NCBI RefSeq assembly: GCF_017873565.1
Contig: NZ_JAGGKH010000008.1
Coordinates: forward strand, 145,975-209,974
Reading direction: 5' to 3'
From: Lederbergia galactosidilytica
GTDB lineage: Bacteria > Bacillota > Bacilli > Bacillales > Bacillaceae_C
DNA: 64,000 bases
In this document: piece after piece, positions 28,203-38,199 of the stretch
Layout: the number at the start of each line of letters is the position of its first letter
How positions within the stretch are numbered: the stretch's first letter is position 1
Position numbers and translations under genes: made by a program
Notes under the pieces: model-generated
What the model was told of the DNA's origin: nothing
Database searches by the model: none
Seen by the model: only the letters and a program-made list of their open reading frames with translations

Positions 28203-28701
28203 TTATTTAGTACAGCAGTAAAGGAATAAACTTTCTGGAAGTTGTACCTCTTGAAAGGCATCATTCAAGCAAGCCGTCGCTCCTTCCACAGCCTCTTGAA
28301 AGTCAATATCCATGTTACTTGTCAATAGGCCAATAAAACCAATAAAGTGAAACTTCAATTAGTGGGGGCTTTTTATCCCTACTAATTGTTAGTTGAACTC
28401 ATCGGGCATTTACGGGTAGTTCACCCACCTATACCTCTCCAAAATATCTCATGCTTTAAGGGGGGATTACTGCCCGTTAATGCGGGATAAATTGCTTAGA
28501 CTCTTTTAATTCTGCCCATACGCCATAGCCTTTCTCCTCAAAATGGCGTTCAAACTACTAATTGATCTGATTCTTTTTTTGTTAATCCGTTGGGGAAATT
28601 CGCATAACCTTCCTATCCGCATTCATGCGGGCAAATAGCTTCTTATCCTTCTCTTCCCATCTTCTAAAACCCAATCTCTCTGATTCAAATGTATACTCCA
28701 T
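28203..28701 (-). pseudogene. GNAT acetyltransferase pseudogene interrupted by a 140-bp element
   Basis: The start is MEYTFESERLGFRRWEEKDK, typical of RimJ/RimL-type N-acetyltransferases. After about 32 codons a base is lost (MRI-FPNGLTKKESDQLVV needs a frame change) and another shift precedes FERHFEEKGYGVWAELKESK. A 140-bp element then splits the codons for KQFIGFIGLLTS. The remaining part ends early after DAFQEVQLPESL, so the acetyl-CoA-binding end is gone. AGAAGGGATTG precedes the ATG. It cannot make an active enzyme. Confidence 0.85.
28347..28486. mobile_element. 140-bp MITE-like element with TTTAT target duplication (bcr1-like)
   Basis: The element is bordered on both sides by ATAAA (28342-28346 and 28487-28491; TTTAT on the other strand). 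Removing it with one copy restores the acetyltransferase codons KQFIGF exactly, so the boundaries are well set. Inside are two stems: CAATTAGTGGGG with CCCTACTAATTG at its left, and 19-base arms at 28402-28420 and 28469-28487 with a few mismatches. It codes for nothing. Size and TTTAT duplication match the bcr1 repeat described in the B. cereus group; sequence identity to bcr1 was not checked. Confidence 0.8.
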
Positions 28702-28744
28702 CTCAATCCCTTCTCTCTTTCACGAACTTTTGAAAATCCTCGGG

Positions 28745-28787
28745 AGAGAAAAGCCGCCTCAATGTATCTTGAGACGGCTTTTTTTCC
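28745..28787. terminator. Terminator of rplI
   Basis: AAGCCGCCTCAA and TTGAGACGGCTT arms with T runs on both sides, just after the rplI stop. Confidence 0.8.
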
Positions 28788-28795
28788 ACTGTATT

Positions 28796-29245
28796 TTATT
28801 TTTCTTCTACTACATGAACATCTAATGTAGCTGTTACATCTTGATGAAGTTTTACAGGAACCTTTGTAACACCTAGCGAACGGATCGCATCATCGAGTAA
28901 AATCTTCCTTTTGTCGACCTTAATTTTATGTGCCTTTTTCAGCTCTTCGGCAATTTGCTTACTTGTGATTGAGCCGAATAGACGACCACCTTCACCAGAT
29001 TTTGCTGTAAGTTTGACAGTTAATTGTTCCATTTTCGCCTTTAGTTGCTTCGCCTCTTCTAATTCTTGCTGTGCTTCTTTTTGTTCCTTTTTCTTTTGAT
29101 TATCGAGAGATTTCATATTTCCAGAAGTTGCTTCAATCGCATATCCATTTTTGATCAAAAAGTTATGTGCGTAACCATCTGCAACATTCTTAACCTCGCC
29201 TTTTTTTCCTTTCCCCTTTACATCTTTCAGAAAAATAACTTTCAT
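28796..29245 (-). CDS. rplI: 50S ribosomal protein L9
   Basis: A 149-residue ribosomal protein with the L9 signature [20 protein letters not shown], a long connecting helix (about 40-75, rich in K, E, Q) and a C-terminal RNA-binding domain. It binds 23S rRNA at the base of the L1 stalk. Its start overlaps the gdpP stop by one base, so the two are coupled. Confidence 0.98.
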   Translation of the reverse strand: MKVIFLKDVKGKGKKGEVKNVADGYAHNFLIKNGYAIEATSGNMKSLDNQKKKEQKEAQQELEEAKQLKAKMEQLTVKLTAKSGEGGRLFGSITSKQIAEELKKAHKIKVDKRKILLDDAIRSLGVTKVPVKLHQDVTATLDVHVVEEK

Positions 29246-31215
29246 TAGTTCTGACTCCCTTCTAGATATTCATCAATGACTTGTTTCAATTTTAATTCAG
29301 CTTCTACTACCTCATATCCTTCTAGTTGAACAGCAGCATTGGATAAATGCCCTCCGCCCCCTAAGGCCTCCATGATGATTTGTACATTGATTTCTCCTAA
29401 GGATCTTGCACTTATACCGACAAGATTTTCAGCCCGTTTCGAGATAACGAAGGAGGCAGTAACTTGATCCATTGTTAATAAAATATCGGCTGCTTGCGCA
29501 ATTGTCACTGGGTTATATACTTCATTCTCTTCCGCACTCGCAATTGCAATTCCCTCTCGATATAGTTCAACGGTCTCAATCAATTTGGAGCGCTTAATAT
29601 ACGTATCGATATCTTCCTTCAAGAAGTTTTGCACCATGACCGTATCGGCACCTTGAGTTCGCAAATATGATGCAGCATCAAAGGTACGAGAGCCTGTTCG
29701 AAGTGTAAAGCTTTTTGTATCGACAATAATACCAGATAATAAGGCTGTTGCCTCTAATGAATTTAATTTTTTGTCTTTTGGTTGATATTCCAATAATTCC
29801 GTTACAAGTTCAGCTGTGGATGAAGCATAAGGCTCCATATAAACTAATAAAGGCTTTTTAATAAAGTCTTCACTTCTACGGTGATGATCCATCACCACAA
29901 TCCTATCGGTTTTCCCTAATAATCGCTCTTCAATCACAAGGGAAGGTTTATGTGTATCAACAACGACCAATAATGTGTGATCTGTAATAATTTCCATTGC
30001 TTCATCTGGACTAATGAGTTTTGAATACAATTCAGGATAGTCCTTCATCTTTTCAATCAGTCTTTGTACAGAAATATCAATATGATCAAAGTCAACTACA
30101 ATATAGCCGTCAATCTGATTTAATTCTGCCGCTTTGCGAATTCCAATTGAGGCGCCAATGGCATCCATATCAGGAAATTTATGTCCCATTACAATGACTT
30201 GATCACTTTCAACCATTAGTTCTTTTAATGCATGGGAAATAACACGAGCGCGCACTCTTGTACGTTTTTCCATTGGGTTGGTCTTGCCCCCATAAAACTT
30301 CACTTTCCCATTTGGAAGCTTAATAGCGACCTGGTCTCCCCCTCGCCCTAAAGCTAAATCTAAACTCGATTGAGCAAGTTCTCCTAATTCAGGAAGGGGA
30401 TGATCTCCTACCCCCATCCCAATACTTAATGTAAGGGGCACATTCTCCTTGCCAGTTGTCTCTCTGACCGTGTCTAATATCGAAAACTTCCCTGTTTCCA
30501 AATCTCGAAAAATCTTTTCATTTAGTAAAATCACAAACCGATCAGATGATGTTCGTTTTAAAAAGATTCCATGTTCTAAAGCCCAATTATTTAGTAATGA
30601 CGTAATAAGATTACTTAACCCACTGCGGGCTTGGTCATCCATTCCCTGAGTTGCATCATCATAATTATCCATCACAATGATCCCGATAACATCTTTATCT
30701 TCCGCATACTGCCTAGCTAATGCCATCTGGTCTGTTACATCAAAGAAGTAAAGTAACTTTTCCTCATGCTTAATGACTACGCGGAATTTTTGATGACGAA
30801 TCGTTACAATGTCGCTCTCAATATCTTGTTTAATTAATGGAACAATTTGCTCCCCTACTTCATACAAGGAACGACCGATTAGGGAATTCTCATTAAAACA
30901 GGAGGCCATATAGGAATTGGACCAATCAATATAATACTCATCATTGATGAGCATAATCCCAATTGGCATTTCTAATAAAGCTTCTTCTCCGACCTTTTTC
31001 ACTCGGTAAGAAAGAGTTTTGACATATTCCTCTCTCACCTTCACCATCTTATTTTCCAAATAGACAGCAAGCACAAACAAGGCCAAGAGCATAAAAGCAC
31101 CAACTAGCGCAACCCATATATTCGTCAAGCCAATATAGATTAGCAAAACGACTGCCACGGCCATGATCCCATATAATGGATATCGCAACTTGCGCTCCTT
31201 TAAATAAGAAGGCAT
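29245..31215 (-). CDS. gdpP: Cyclic-di-AMP phosphodiesterase GdpP (YybT)
   Basis: A 656-residue membrane protein with two N-terminal helices (about 12-52), a PAS domain (about 60-150), a degenerate GGDEF domain (about 170-305) and a DHH/DHHA1 phosphodiesterase module. Catalytic motifs are [27 protein letters not shown] and the C-terminal [10 protein letters not shown]. It breaks down c-di-AMP, affecting wall and potassium homeostasis. It lies in a yybS-gdpP-rplI unit. Confidence 0.97.
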   Translation of the reverse strand: MPSYLKERKLRYPLYGIMAVAVVLLIYIGLTNIWVALVGAFMLLALFVLAVYLENKMVKVREEYVKTLSYRVKKVGEEALLEMPIGIMLINDEYYIDWSNSYMASCFNENSLIGRSLYEVGEQIVPLIKQDIESDIVTIRHQKFRVVIKHEEKLLYFFDVTDQMALARQYAEDKDVIGIIVMDNYDDATQGMDDQARSGLSNLITSLLNNWALEHGIFLKRTSSDRFVILLNEKIFRDLETGKFSILDTVRETTGKENVPLTLSIGMGVGDHPLPELGELAQSSLDLALGRGGDQVAIKLPNGKVKFYGGKTNPMEKRTRVRARVISHALKELMVESDQVIVMGHKFPDMDAIGASIGIRKAAELNQIDGYIVVDFDHIDISVQRLIEKMKDYPELYSKLISPDEAMEIITDHTLLVVVDTHKPSLVIEERLLGKTDRIVVMDHHRRSEDFIKKPLLVYMEPYASSTAELVTELLEYQPKDKKLNSLEATALLSGIIVDTKSFTLRTGSRTFDAASYLRTQGADTVMVQNFLKEDIDTYIKRSKLIETVELYREGIAIASAEENEVYNPVTIAQAADILLTMDQVTASFVISKRAENLVGISARSLGEINVQIIMEALGGGGHLSNAAVQLEGYEVVEAELKLKQVIDEYLEGSQN

Positions 31216-31242
31216 CCCTTCAGCTCCTTTAAAAACTTGTTC

Positions 31243-32184
31243 TTACACTTTATTATTCAAACGCTGTCGCAAACTAAAGCCTATATCAATTATACCTAAC
31301 ACTCTTATAATTGAAAGCAAAAACGGTAACAAAAACGTGAAAATAACCACCAAAATAGGGATGACTTTCACCCATTTTTTCATATGAGCATAATAAAAAA
31401 CAAAAGATAACCCTTGAATAACTAACAGGAATTGCAATATAAACGATGCATTCAAAATCACCATTTGGAAAAACGAACCTGTGTCCTCTGTGATGAATAA
31501 TGAGCATAATAGTACTAATAAGTATATCCATACAATCATCTTTGGAAAAGAAAAGTTACGAAATGGATTAAATTTCGGTACCTGCAGTTTTAACCGTTTT
31601 GCAATTGGAAAGTTCACAGCAATCAAAATGAAGACAGTAATAAACGCTCCACCTGCTAATACAGTTGGGGCAATTGAACTAATTAAATTCCCCATCTCCA
31701 ATAACTGTTCCTTTAATTCTAAAGGTGGCGTTTGCCCTAAATTCGTTAAAGTATCCATATACTGATTCACAGTATCTCTATACATTTGCTGATATTCAGC
31801 AATAAAATCTAATTGGAAAAATAATTTTGCCACCACAAATAGTAATAATAAACTAAACAAAAAGCCTATACTTGAAGCAATATAAATATTCCCTTTTGAT
31901 TCAGATTTTTGTATGCCATACCCCATTATCAATCCAGTAATCCCATATAAAAGTGTAATTGTTACTCCGATAACGGAACCTAAGAAGAAGGAAATAATGA
32001 ACGTAAGCACTAAAAAAGGAAGCGAATATTTCACTGGATGCTTAGCAGCAAATAATAAAAACGGCAAAACAAAAACAAATTGCAGTACAATTGACGAGAA
32101 TGGTACATATATGGCTATTCCAAGCATTATTGCAAAAATCGCTAATAGCATAGCCCCTTCTGTTATCACACGGGCATTTCCCAC
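31243..32184 (-). CDS. yybS: DUF2232 membrane protein YybS
   Basis: A 313-residue integral membrane protein with about eight hydrophobic helices (for example EGAMLLAIFAIMLGIAIYVP near the start). The YybS family always neighbours gdpP/rplI in Bacillaceae, and some members resemble ECF-type membrane components. Function not established. Start ATG with AGGGGTGAC upstream. Confidence 0.9.
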   Translation of the reverse strand: MGNARVITEGAMLLAIFAIMLGIAIYVPFSSIVLQFVFVLPFLLFAAKHPVKYSLPFLVLTFIISFFLGSVIGVTITLLYGITGLIMGYGIQKSESKGNIYIASSIGFLFSLLLLFVVAKLFFQLDFIAEYQQMYRDTVNQYMDTLTNLGQTPPLELKEQLLEMGNLISSIAPTVLAGGAFITVFILIAVNFPIAKRLKLQVPKFNPFRNFSFPKMIVWIYLLVLLCSLFITEDTGSFFQMVILNASFILQFLLVIQGLSFVFYYAHMKKWVKVIPILVVIFTFLLPFLLSIIRVLGIIDIGFSLRQRLNNKV

Positions 32185-32604
32185 TTTGTCACCCCTCTAA
32201 ATTCAGATACCCTTCTATTTTACCGATGATATCTATAACCTTCAACTTTGCCACCCCGTTTTTTAGAAATACTAGCAACAATTTAAAAAAGAGAAAAATA
32301 CCTTCGTAGGGTATTACTTCTAAAAGAATTATCACCGCTAGTAAACAGCAACTGAAAGGCTTAGATACCCTTTGCACTCCATCTTAGTCAAAAATTCAGA
32401 TGACTTATTAGAGACTACATACTACATAAACCTGGCCGTTTTTAAAAATAAAGCACATTATAAACTCTATTTTCATAACAGAAGTATTATGAAAACATCT
32501 GAAGTAAAGAAAAAAGAGCAGAAGGTTTTACCCTTACTGCCCTTTTCCGCTAAATAGTGCTTCTAATTAGCAATTTTCATTACTAAGTTGCACTTTTACT
32601 TATA
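32185..32604. other. Intergenic spacer yybS-rpsR
   Basis: It holds the yybS promoter region and the rpsR terminator. Short open frames are not supported. Confidence 0.5.
32508..32550 (-). terminator. Terminator of rpsF-ssb-rpsR
   Basis: On the minus strand GGGCAGTAAGG pairs with CCTTCTGCTC, followed by TTTTTT. Confidence 0.75.
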
Positions 32605-32841
32605 TTATTCGCCTGTTACGAATGGAAGCAATGCCATTTGACGAGCACGTTTGATTGCGATCGTTAATTTACGTTGATACTTAGCACTTGTTCCAGTTAC
32701 ACGACGTGGAAGAATTTTTCCGCGTTCAGAGACGAATTTTTTAAGAAGATCAATATCTTTATAGTCAATATGGGTAATCCCATTAGCTGTAAAGAAACAA
32801 ACCTTCCGACGCTTACGTCCACCTCTACGTCCACCTGCCAT
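32605..32841 (-). CDS. rpsR: 30S ribosomal protein S18
   Basis: A 78-residue basic protein with the S18 core [20 protein letters not shown] and [20 protein letters not shown]. It binds S6 on the 30S platform. The N-terminal Cys-containing KRRKVCFF is of the type with a single cysteine. Third gene of the rpsF-ssb-rpsR operon. Confidence 0.98.
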   Translation of the reverse strand: MAGGRRGGRKRRKVCFFTANGITHIDYKDIDLLKKFVSERGKILPRRVTGTSAKYQRKLTIAIKRARQMALLPFVTGE

Positions 32842-32936
32842 GAAGATAACCTCCTTTATATATACATTTTTAGTTTGTTAATGCGACTCTCCTTATGGAG
32901 ATCAGCTTAATTTATATGGTTGCATTAGATGATGAT

Positions 32937-33440
32937 CTAAAACGGTAGATCATCATCCGAAATATCGATAGGTTCTCCATCATTTGAGAACGGATCATCA
33001 TTGGTTCGAGTAAAGTTCTGGTTGTTGCGCTGACCCTGATTTGAACCATAGGAAAAATTGGAGTTTCCCTGATCTCCTCCAAATTGATTCCCACCAAAAT
33101 CCCCTCTCCGTTCTGATGTCGAACTTTTGGGTTCTAGAAATTGCACATTGTCTGCCACAACTTCAGTGATATATACGCGTTTACCGTCTTGTCCTTCAAA
33201 ATTACGTGTCTGAATTCGCCCGTCTACACCAGCCAAGCTTCCTTTTTTCAAGAAATTAGCGGCATTTTCAGCCTGGCGACGCCATGTTACGCATTGAATA
33301 AAGTCAGCTTCCCGCTCACCTTGTTGATTTGTAAAAGTACGGTTAACAGCTAGAGTAAATGTTGCAACAGCTACTCCGTTTGGAGTATATCGCAAATCTG
33401 GATCTTTGGTTAAACGACCTACTAAGACAACTCGGTTCAT
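32937..33440 (-). CDS. ssb: Single-stranded DNA-binding protein SSB
   Basis: A 167-residue SSB. The OB fold covers about 1-105 ([20 protein letters not shown]), followed by a Gly/Asn/Gln-rich linker and the acidic tip ISDDDLPF that docks replication and repair partners. The start may be this ATG or the one three bases before it (ATGATG); the ribosome site GAAGAGG fits both. It sits between rpsF and rpsR. Confidence 0.97.
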   Translation of the reverse strand: MNRVVLVGRLTKDPDLRYTPNGVAVATFTLAVNRTFTNQQGEREADFIQCVTWRRQAENAANFLKKGSLAGVDGRIQTRNFEGQDGKRVYITEVVADNVQFLEPKSSTSERRGDFGGNQFGGDQGNSNFSYGSNQGQRNNQNFTRTNDDPFSNDGEPIDISDDDLPF

Positions 33441-33483
33441 CATCAGAATCAACCTCTTCCCGATTTACTTCTCTTTTTCAAAA

Positions 33484-33499
33484 TGTTTCACGTGAAACA
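33484..33499. other. parS site between ssb and rpsF
   Basis: Perfect TGTTTCACGTGAAACA palindrome in the 60-bp gap between the two genes. Confidence 0.95.
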
Positions 33500-33502
33500 T
33501 TA

Positions 33503-33790
33503 TTATTTTTCGTCTTTAACAACAATATGGCGAATGATATCACCGTTGATTTTCGCAAGACGGTCGAATTCCTGAACCGCTTCAGGAGTAGCATTTGCAT
33601 GGATTAAGTGGTAAAGTCCCTCACGGAAGTCCTCAATCTCATACGCAAGACGACGCTTGCCCCAATCTTTTGATTCGATGATCTCCGCACCATTTGAAGT
33701 AAGAACACCGTCAAAACGCTCAATTAGCGCTTTTTTAGCTTCATCCTCAATATTTGGACGGATAATGTACATAATTTCGTACTTTTTCAT
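33503..33790 (-). CDS. rpsF: 30S ribosomal protein S6
   Basis: A 95-residue protein with S6 features [31 protein letters not shown] and HIVVKDEK. It pairs with S18 on the 30S subunit. First gene of the rpsF-ssb-rpsR operon, with GGGAGGTGA before its ATG. Confidence 0.98.
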   Translation of the reverse strand: MKKYEIMYIIRPNIEDEAKKALIERFDGVLTSNGAEIIESKDWGKRRLAYEIEDFREGLYHLIHANATPEAVQEFDRLAKINGDIIRHIVVKDEK

Positions 33791-33829
33791 CGTATAGTCA
33801 CCTCCCTATGGTCTATGCGGCTCTTTTGT

Positions 33830-33956
33830 TATGAAAAGCGAAAACGGCTTGGTTAGCCCCGACAAGCAAATGTTCTTTCAACATAGAAGCCTTTTTTTCG
33901 ACTTCATTGGTGAAAGGTTATTTGACCTCAAGGAGCTAGGCGCTGTAGCTAGACAA
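33830..33956. repeat. Dispersed spacer repeat (CTAGGCGCTG family)
   Basis: Blocks GACAAGCAAATGTTC, GGTTATTTGACCTC and GGAGCTAGGCGCTGTAGCTAG recur in the same order at 40900-41000, and the last block recurs near 45312 and 56130. Confidence 0.55.
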
Positions 33957-33982
33957 TAAAAAAGAGCAAGGAGCAATTTGCA

Positions 33983-34492
33983 TTACTCACAATAATTCAT
34001 TTTAGCATAATGCCGGACAGGTTGCAACTCTATGTACTTAAAATGTTGACTACCTGCGAAAACCTTTTCTAAAATTGCCTTTATTCCTGCCGAAAATCGA
34101 TATAAAAACATACGGATTTTATCAGGCGATTTAGTCCCCCTTGGCCTACGAATGACGGCATGGAAGAAGTTATTTTTCTTTTCCGTTTTCTCCGACATAT
34201 AGGTCACCATCATGGAGACAAATAAAAGGAGTCTGTTTAATCTATTCAAGGTACGTACACATATGGATTCCAACCCGAATTCTTGCTTCTGTACTCGAAA
34301 CATTTCTTCTATTCGCCCATCTTAATATGTAGGCTTTTAACACGGACAACACATCCCTTTTACGTTGGACCTGCTTACTCGTTAATAGGACCATCGGGCC
34401 TTTCCGTAGCCATACACAACAATCATCGTCATTTTCACGCCTTTAAGTGAAAGAATTTCAGCAGCGATATGAGAAACCTTCCTACAGGATGT
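33983..34492 (-). pseudogene. IS4-type transposase remnant (C-terminal part)
   Basis: The frame from 34303 reads EMFRVQKQEFGLESICVRTL and on, the pattern of the C-terminal end of IS4-family DDE transposases (RIEEMFR-x-QKQEF). Upstream, in other frames, are KVSHIAAEILSLKGVKMTMI, MVLLTSKQVQRKRDVLSVLK and LRW, which belong to the same protein. An extra G after the TGG of the RW-RIEE motif and one further shift break it. The N-terminal half and the inverted ends are missing. An inactive relic of an insertion sequence. Confidence 0.75.
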
Positions 34493-34500
34493 AGACCCCG
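34478..34500 (-). repeat. Partial stem-loop repeat
   Basis: CTACA-GGA-TGTAG hairpin, the inverted form of the ACA-TCC-TGT hairpin found in the dispersed repeat family. Confidence 0.4.
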
Positions 34501-34586
34501 CCGCCTATAGCTAGACAACGAAGGGTGTATCGTTGTTGACTTAGGCAAGATAGTCACTAGGCGTCGGATTAGTCCAAATTTCCATA

Positions 34587-34640
34587 ATAAAAGTCTGAGT
34601 GATGAACAATGATCATTGTTCCACTCAGACTTTTATTTTT
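34587..34640. terminator. Strong terminator of the PAP2 phosphatase gene
   Basis: AAAAGTCTGAGTG pairs with CACTCAGACTTTT, enclosing a second self-complementary GAACAATGATCATTGTTC, with T runs. Confidence 0.85.
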
Positions 34641-35241
34641 TTATAGTAAAGTCCTGGTTCCTTTTTCCAATGAACTTCTCTTCCATTTGGTTATAGATGC
34701 CAATGACCCAATTAAACAGTGGCGCAAGGTATCGTCCCAAGGACATGATAAACATAGTGACAATCAATGCTATAACAGCACCAGCTAATACGTCTGTCGG
34801 ATAATGGACACCAATATAAAGCCGAGAAAACGCCATAAAGACAGCCATAAAGAGAAGAATACTCCCCCACTTTTTTTGCCTCCAAAACAAGGCAATGGCT
34901 AAGGCAAAAGATCCACCTGAGTGATTACTTGGAAATGAAGGATCAGTTTTCAATTTATCACTCAGAAAGTTGACATCATGGGTTACAAATGGGCGTGGTC
35001 GAAAATAGATCAATTCAATTATTTTATTAACACCTAATGTTAACAAAGTGATCGTAAAGGCAAATAAAACAATTTGCCGATTTTTGTTTTTATTTTCTGT
35101 TGGTGCTAACCAAAGAAAGATAAAGACGAGTCCAAAAAGAATTGGTCCAAACTTAGAAAAATATATAACGAACTGATCTAACCAATGGCTTTGACCAGCA
35201 AGTTGGTTAACGGCTTTAAACAATTGATAATCAATATTCAT
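34633..35241 (-). CDS. bcrC: PAP2-family undecaprenyl-diphosphatase (BcrC-like)
   Basis: A 202-residue membrane phosphatase with about five helices. The three PAP2 motifs are present: ELIYFRPRPF (K/R-x6-RP type), FPSNHSGG and SRLYIGVHYPTD. It recycles undecaprenyl diphosphate for wall synthesis and can give bacitracin resistance. The bcrC assignment rests on length and motifs; other PAP2 phosphatases cannot be excluded. It is monocistronic. Confidence 0.82.
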   Translation of the reverse strand: MNIDYQLFKAVNQLAGQSHWLDQFVIYFSKFGPILFGLVFIFLWLAPTENKNKNRQIVLFAFTITLLTLGVNKIIELIYFRPRPFVTHDVNFLSDKLKTDPSFPSNHSGGSFALAIALFWRQKKWGSILLFMAVFMAFSRLYIGVHYPTDVLAGAVIALIVTMFIMSLGRYLAPLFNWVIGIYNQMEEKFIGKRNQDFTIKK

Positions 35242-35328
35242 GCTGTTCCCCTTCTTAAATGATTATGAAATTTCATTTTTGGATTTTCCATTATACCATA
35301 GTCGAAAATAGCATTAAATATTTTCAAT

Positions 35329-35367
35329 AAAAAAACTCGGTGAGAATCCACTCACCGAGTTTTTATT
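35329..35367. terminator. Terminator of the DUF378 gene
   Basis: AAACTCGGTGAG and CTCACCGAGTTT arms with A and T tracts on either side. Confidence 0.85.
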
Positions 35368-35689
35368 AAAATTCTTCTTCATCTTCATTTTCATATGCTT
35401 CTAAAGAGGGATTATACAATCGATCGACATCTGGTTCTTCAGCAAACTCTGTTGCAAAGTCTGAATTTCTAAAAACAGAGTCTTGATCCTCTACCACATC
35501 TTCTTCAAAGAAATAAGCAATACTTCCAAGTCCTGCAAGACCAACCAAAGTATATACAAATCGGGAAAGACCTGCAGTCTGTCCACCAAAGATTGAAGCT
35601 ACTAAATCAAACTGGAATAAACCGATTAGCCCCCAATTGATAGCTCCTATGATGACTAAAGCCAAGGCAATCCGTTTTAACGTTCGCAT
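35366..35689 (-). CDS. DUF378 membrane protein (YuzA-like)
   Basis: A 107-residue protein with two membrane helices (LALVIIGAINWGLIGLFQFD and FVYTLVGLAGLGSIAYFF) typical of DUF378, plus an unusually long acidic tail (about 45 residues, ending EDEEEF). Function unknown. The ATG at 35689 has AGAGGTG upstream; a longer frame adds 11 residues without one. Confidence 0.8.
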   Translation of the reverse strand: MRTLKRIALALVIIGAINWGLIGLFQFDLVASIFGGQTAGLSRFVYTLVGLAGLGSIAYFFEEDVVEDQDSVFRNSDFATEFAEEPDVDRLYNPSLEAYENEDEEEF

Positions 35690-35929
35690 CCCAAGCACCT
35701 CTTTTATGCAAAGTTGAATCAAAAGCTGATTCCCTTCTATTCTCTGCCTAAAGAAGTGAATTTATACATCAAACCACTCATCCTAAGAGCCCCTTTTCTT
35801 CTTATTTGGATTTTACTCCATACTAAGGTTCCTAAATAATATTCTTTGATCACTTTATATGGAGAAGGAATATCATCCTCTCTCTAGAATTTCTTCATAA
35901 GAGATAACTTACGAATCTTAGGGGGAAAC

Positions 35930-36430
35930 ATGGAATCTAAACTTATTATCATACGTGGAAACTCTGGTAGTGGGAAATCAACTACTGCGGAAAATCTTCA
36001 AAGTCATTTGGGGCGTGGAACGCTATTGGTGTCTCAAGATGTCGTTCGTCGCGACATGTTAAAGGTACAAGACCGAGCAGGAAATCTTTCCATTGATTTG
36101 ATTCGGCAAATCGCAGAATATGGTAAAGGTAAATGTGAATTTGTGATTGTGGAAGGAATCTTATATAAAAGTCTTTATGGGGCAATGTTGAAAAAGCTAA
36201 TCCAATTCTATAACCAGCAACAGACCTATACTTATTATTTTGATTTGCCCTTTGAAGAAACTGTCATCCGTCACAATTCCAGTGCAAAAAAGACGGAATT
36301 TGGGGAAGAGGCTTTACGCAGTTGGTGGAAACCAAATGATTATCTTGGCGTTGCTGGAGAAACGGTATTAACGAATGTTCTGTCAGAAAATGATGTATTG
36401 AAACTAATATTACACCAACTGCAAAAGTAA
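35930..36430 (+). CDS. P-loop kinase of the chloramphenicol-phosphotransferase/uridine-kinase-like type
   Basis: A 166-residue nucleotide-binding protein. Walker A is RGNSGSGKSTTAENL near residue 9. LVSQDVVRRDML and FVIVEGILY follow the pattern of small kinases, and RHNSSAKKTEFGEE resembles a lid. Substrate unknown. AGGGGG lies before the ATG. It is one of the few plus-strand genes left of the origin and stands alone. Confidence 0.75.
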   Translation: MESKLIIIRGNSGSGKSTTAENLQSHLGRGTLLVSQDVVRRDMLKVQDRAGNLSIDLIRQIAEYGKGKCEFVIVEGILYKSLYGAMLKKLIQFYNQQQTYTYYFDLPFEETVIRHNSSAKKTEFGEEALRSWWKPNDYLGVAGETVLTNVLSENDVLKLILHQLQK

Positions 36431-36611
36431 AAAACTTCCCTTCTGGCTATTTACAAAAGAAAAGGGATCTCTAAAGGCTTCTAAAATAAAGAAAATAGCC
36501 GGCGATTATTAGTAAGTTAACCCAACTCTCTTTATTTTAAAGCATTAGTTGGAGTAGATGGTGCGGGATTTCCGTGGAAACCAATATTCCACTTTTAGAT
36601 AGACCCTTCTA

Positions 36612-36673
36612 AAAAAAAGAGGAGCTTCTAAAAAGATCAATTCCTTAATCTTTTTTTGGAAAGCCCCTCTTAT
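36612..36673 (-). terminator. Terminator of ychF
   Basis: AAGAGGGGCTT on the minus strand pairs with AAGCTCCTCTTTTTTT across a loop; nothing else is seen in the spacer 36431-36705. Confidence 0.65.
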
Positions 36674-36705
36674 TCACAACTTTATTTATCAAACTTTATG
36701 GCAAA

Positions 36706-37806
36706 CTATACATTAAAACGGAAATGAATAACATCTCCATCTTGAACCAAATAGTCTTTCCCTTCCAGTCTTACTTTTCCAGCTTCCCGTGCAGCTGTCA
36801 TAGAGCCACCAGCTAGTAAATCCTCGTAAGAAACTGTTTCTGCGCGGATAAAGCCTCTTTCAAAGTCAGTATGAATGATTCCTGCACATTGAGGAGCCTT
36901 CATTCCCTTCTTAAATGTCCATGCACGTACTTCTTGAACTCCAGCCGTAAAGTAAGTAGCTAATCCTAAAAGATTGTAAGTTGCCCGAATCAATTTATCG
37001 AGACCAGATTCATCAATCCCTAATTCTTCTAAGAACATTGCCTTTTCGTCGTCATCAAGTTCAGCCATCTCTTCTTCGATTTTTGCACAAACGACGATAA
37101 CTTCCGCTTGATCCCCTTTTGCAAATTCCTTTACTTTTTGCACATATTCATTATGTTCAGGATCTTGGATATCATCTTCATTGACATTAGAAACATACAG
37201 AACAGGCTTACTCGTCAATAGATGAAGACCTTTTACAACCTTCATTTGATCCTCATTAAACTCAATCGACCTAGCTGGTTTTTCTGCTTCAAAAGCTTCT
37301 TTTAATTTTGATAGAACCGCAAATTCTATGACGGCTTCTTTATCCTTTTGCTTCGCTAATTTTTCCACTCGACCAATTCGTTTATCGACCGTCTCTAAAT
37401 CAGCAAGAATAAGCTCAAGATTGATTGTTTCTATATCATCAATCGGATCTACCTTACCTGAAACATGGGTAATGTCCTCACTCGCAAAACAACGTACGAC
37501 ATGACATATAGCGTCTACTTGGCGAATATGAGAAAGAAATTTATTTCCCAGTCCCTCTCCTTTACTCGCACCTTTTACAATCCCTGCTATATCTGTAAAT
37601 TCAAAAGCAGTTGGTACAGTCTTTTTCGGCTGTACTAGCTCCGTTAGTTTTTGCAAACGAATGTCAGGAACCTCGACAATTCCAACATTTGGATCAATTG
37701 TACAAAATGGGTAATTGGCAGCTTCTGCTCCTGCCTTCGTAATCGCATTAAATAAAGTAGACTTCCCGACATTCGGTAAACCTACAATCCCTGCTGTAAG
37801 GGCCAT
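36706..37806 (-). CDS. ychF: Obg-family ATPase YchF
   Basis: A 366-residue ribosome-associated ATPase. The P-loop GLPNVGKSTLFN, DIAGIVKGASKGEGLGNKFL and the altered NVNE in place of NKxD explain ATP preference. A TGS domain closes the protein (VRAWTFKKGMKAPQCAGIIH). The ATG at 37806 has GAGGAG eight bases upstream. Close relatives act in stress response and translation. Confidence 0.97.
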   Translation of the reverse strand: MALTAGIVGLPNVGKSTLFNAITKAGAEAANYPFCTIDPNVGIVEVPDIRLQKLTELVQPKKTVPTAFEFTDIAGIVKGASKGEGLGNKFLSHIRQVDAICHVVRCFASEDITHVSGKVDPIDDIETINLELILADLETVDKRIGRVEKLAKQKDKEAVIEFAVLSKLKEAFEAEKPARSIEFNEDQMKVVKGLHLLTSKPVLYVSNVNEDDIQDPEHNEYVQKVKEFAKGDQAEVIVVCAKIEEEMAELDDDEKAMFLEELGIDESGLDKLIRATYNLLGLATYFTAGVQEVRAWTFKKGMKAPQCAGIIHTDFERGFIRAETVSYEDLLAGGSMTAAREAGKVRLEGKDYLVQDGDVIHFRFNV

Positions 37807-38001
37807 TGTTGTCACTCCTCTTTTTACTCGTCCATTCTATCGGCAACCATGAAGGTGTTTTTCCTATATCATCATTACCATTATAGTGAGTCCATTTTCA
37901 AAAAACAATTTTATCGTTTAAAGGGAACCGCTTATAGATTATCGCAAAATCGCTGTCAGTCGCTGCATAGAGATAATGAAACAGCATGACAAAGCATGAG
38001 G

Positions 38002-38199
38002 TTATTCCTCATGCTTTTCTAATATTTTTTTCATTTTTCTCGCAAATTCACGTCGAGGTAGCATAACACTATGGCCACATCCCTCACACTTTATCCGAAT
38101 ATCCATCCCCATCCGAATAATTTTCCAGCGATTTGTACCACATGGATGCTGTTTTTTCATTTCTACTACATCATGAAGATTGAATTCCTTTTTTTCCAA
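38002..38199 (-). CDS. yyzM: DUF951 small protein (YyzM-like)
   Basis: A 65-residue protein with DVVEMKKQHPCGTNRWKIIR and IKCEGCGHSVMLPR: three cysteines that could form a zinc site. The DUF951 family lies beside ychF and the parAB genes in Bacillaceae. Function unknown. Confidence 0.92.
   Translation of the reverse strand: MEKKEFNLHDVVEMKKQHPCGTNRWKIIRMGMDIRIKCEGCGHSVMLPRREFARKMKKILEKHEE

Noticed and set aside
27957..28229. 90-codon plus-strand frame
   Set aside because: AT-rich chance frame without ribosome site; the opposite strand holds the GNAT remnant's end.
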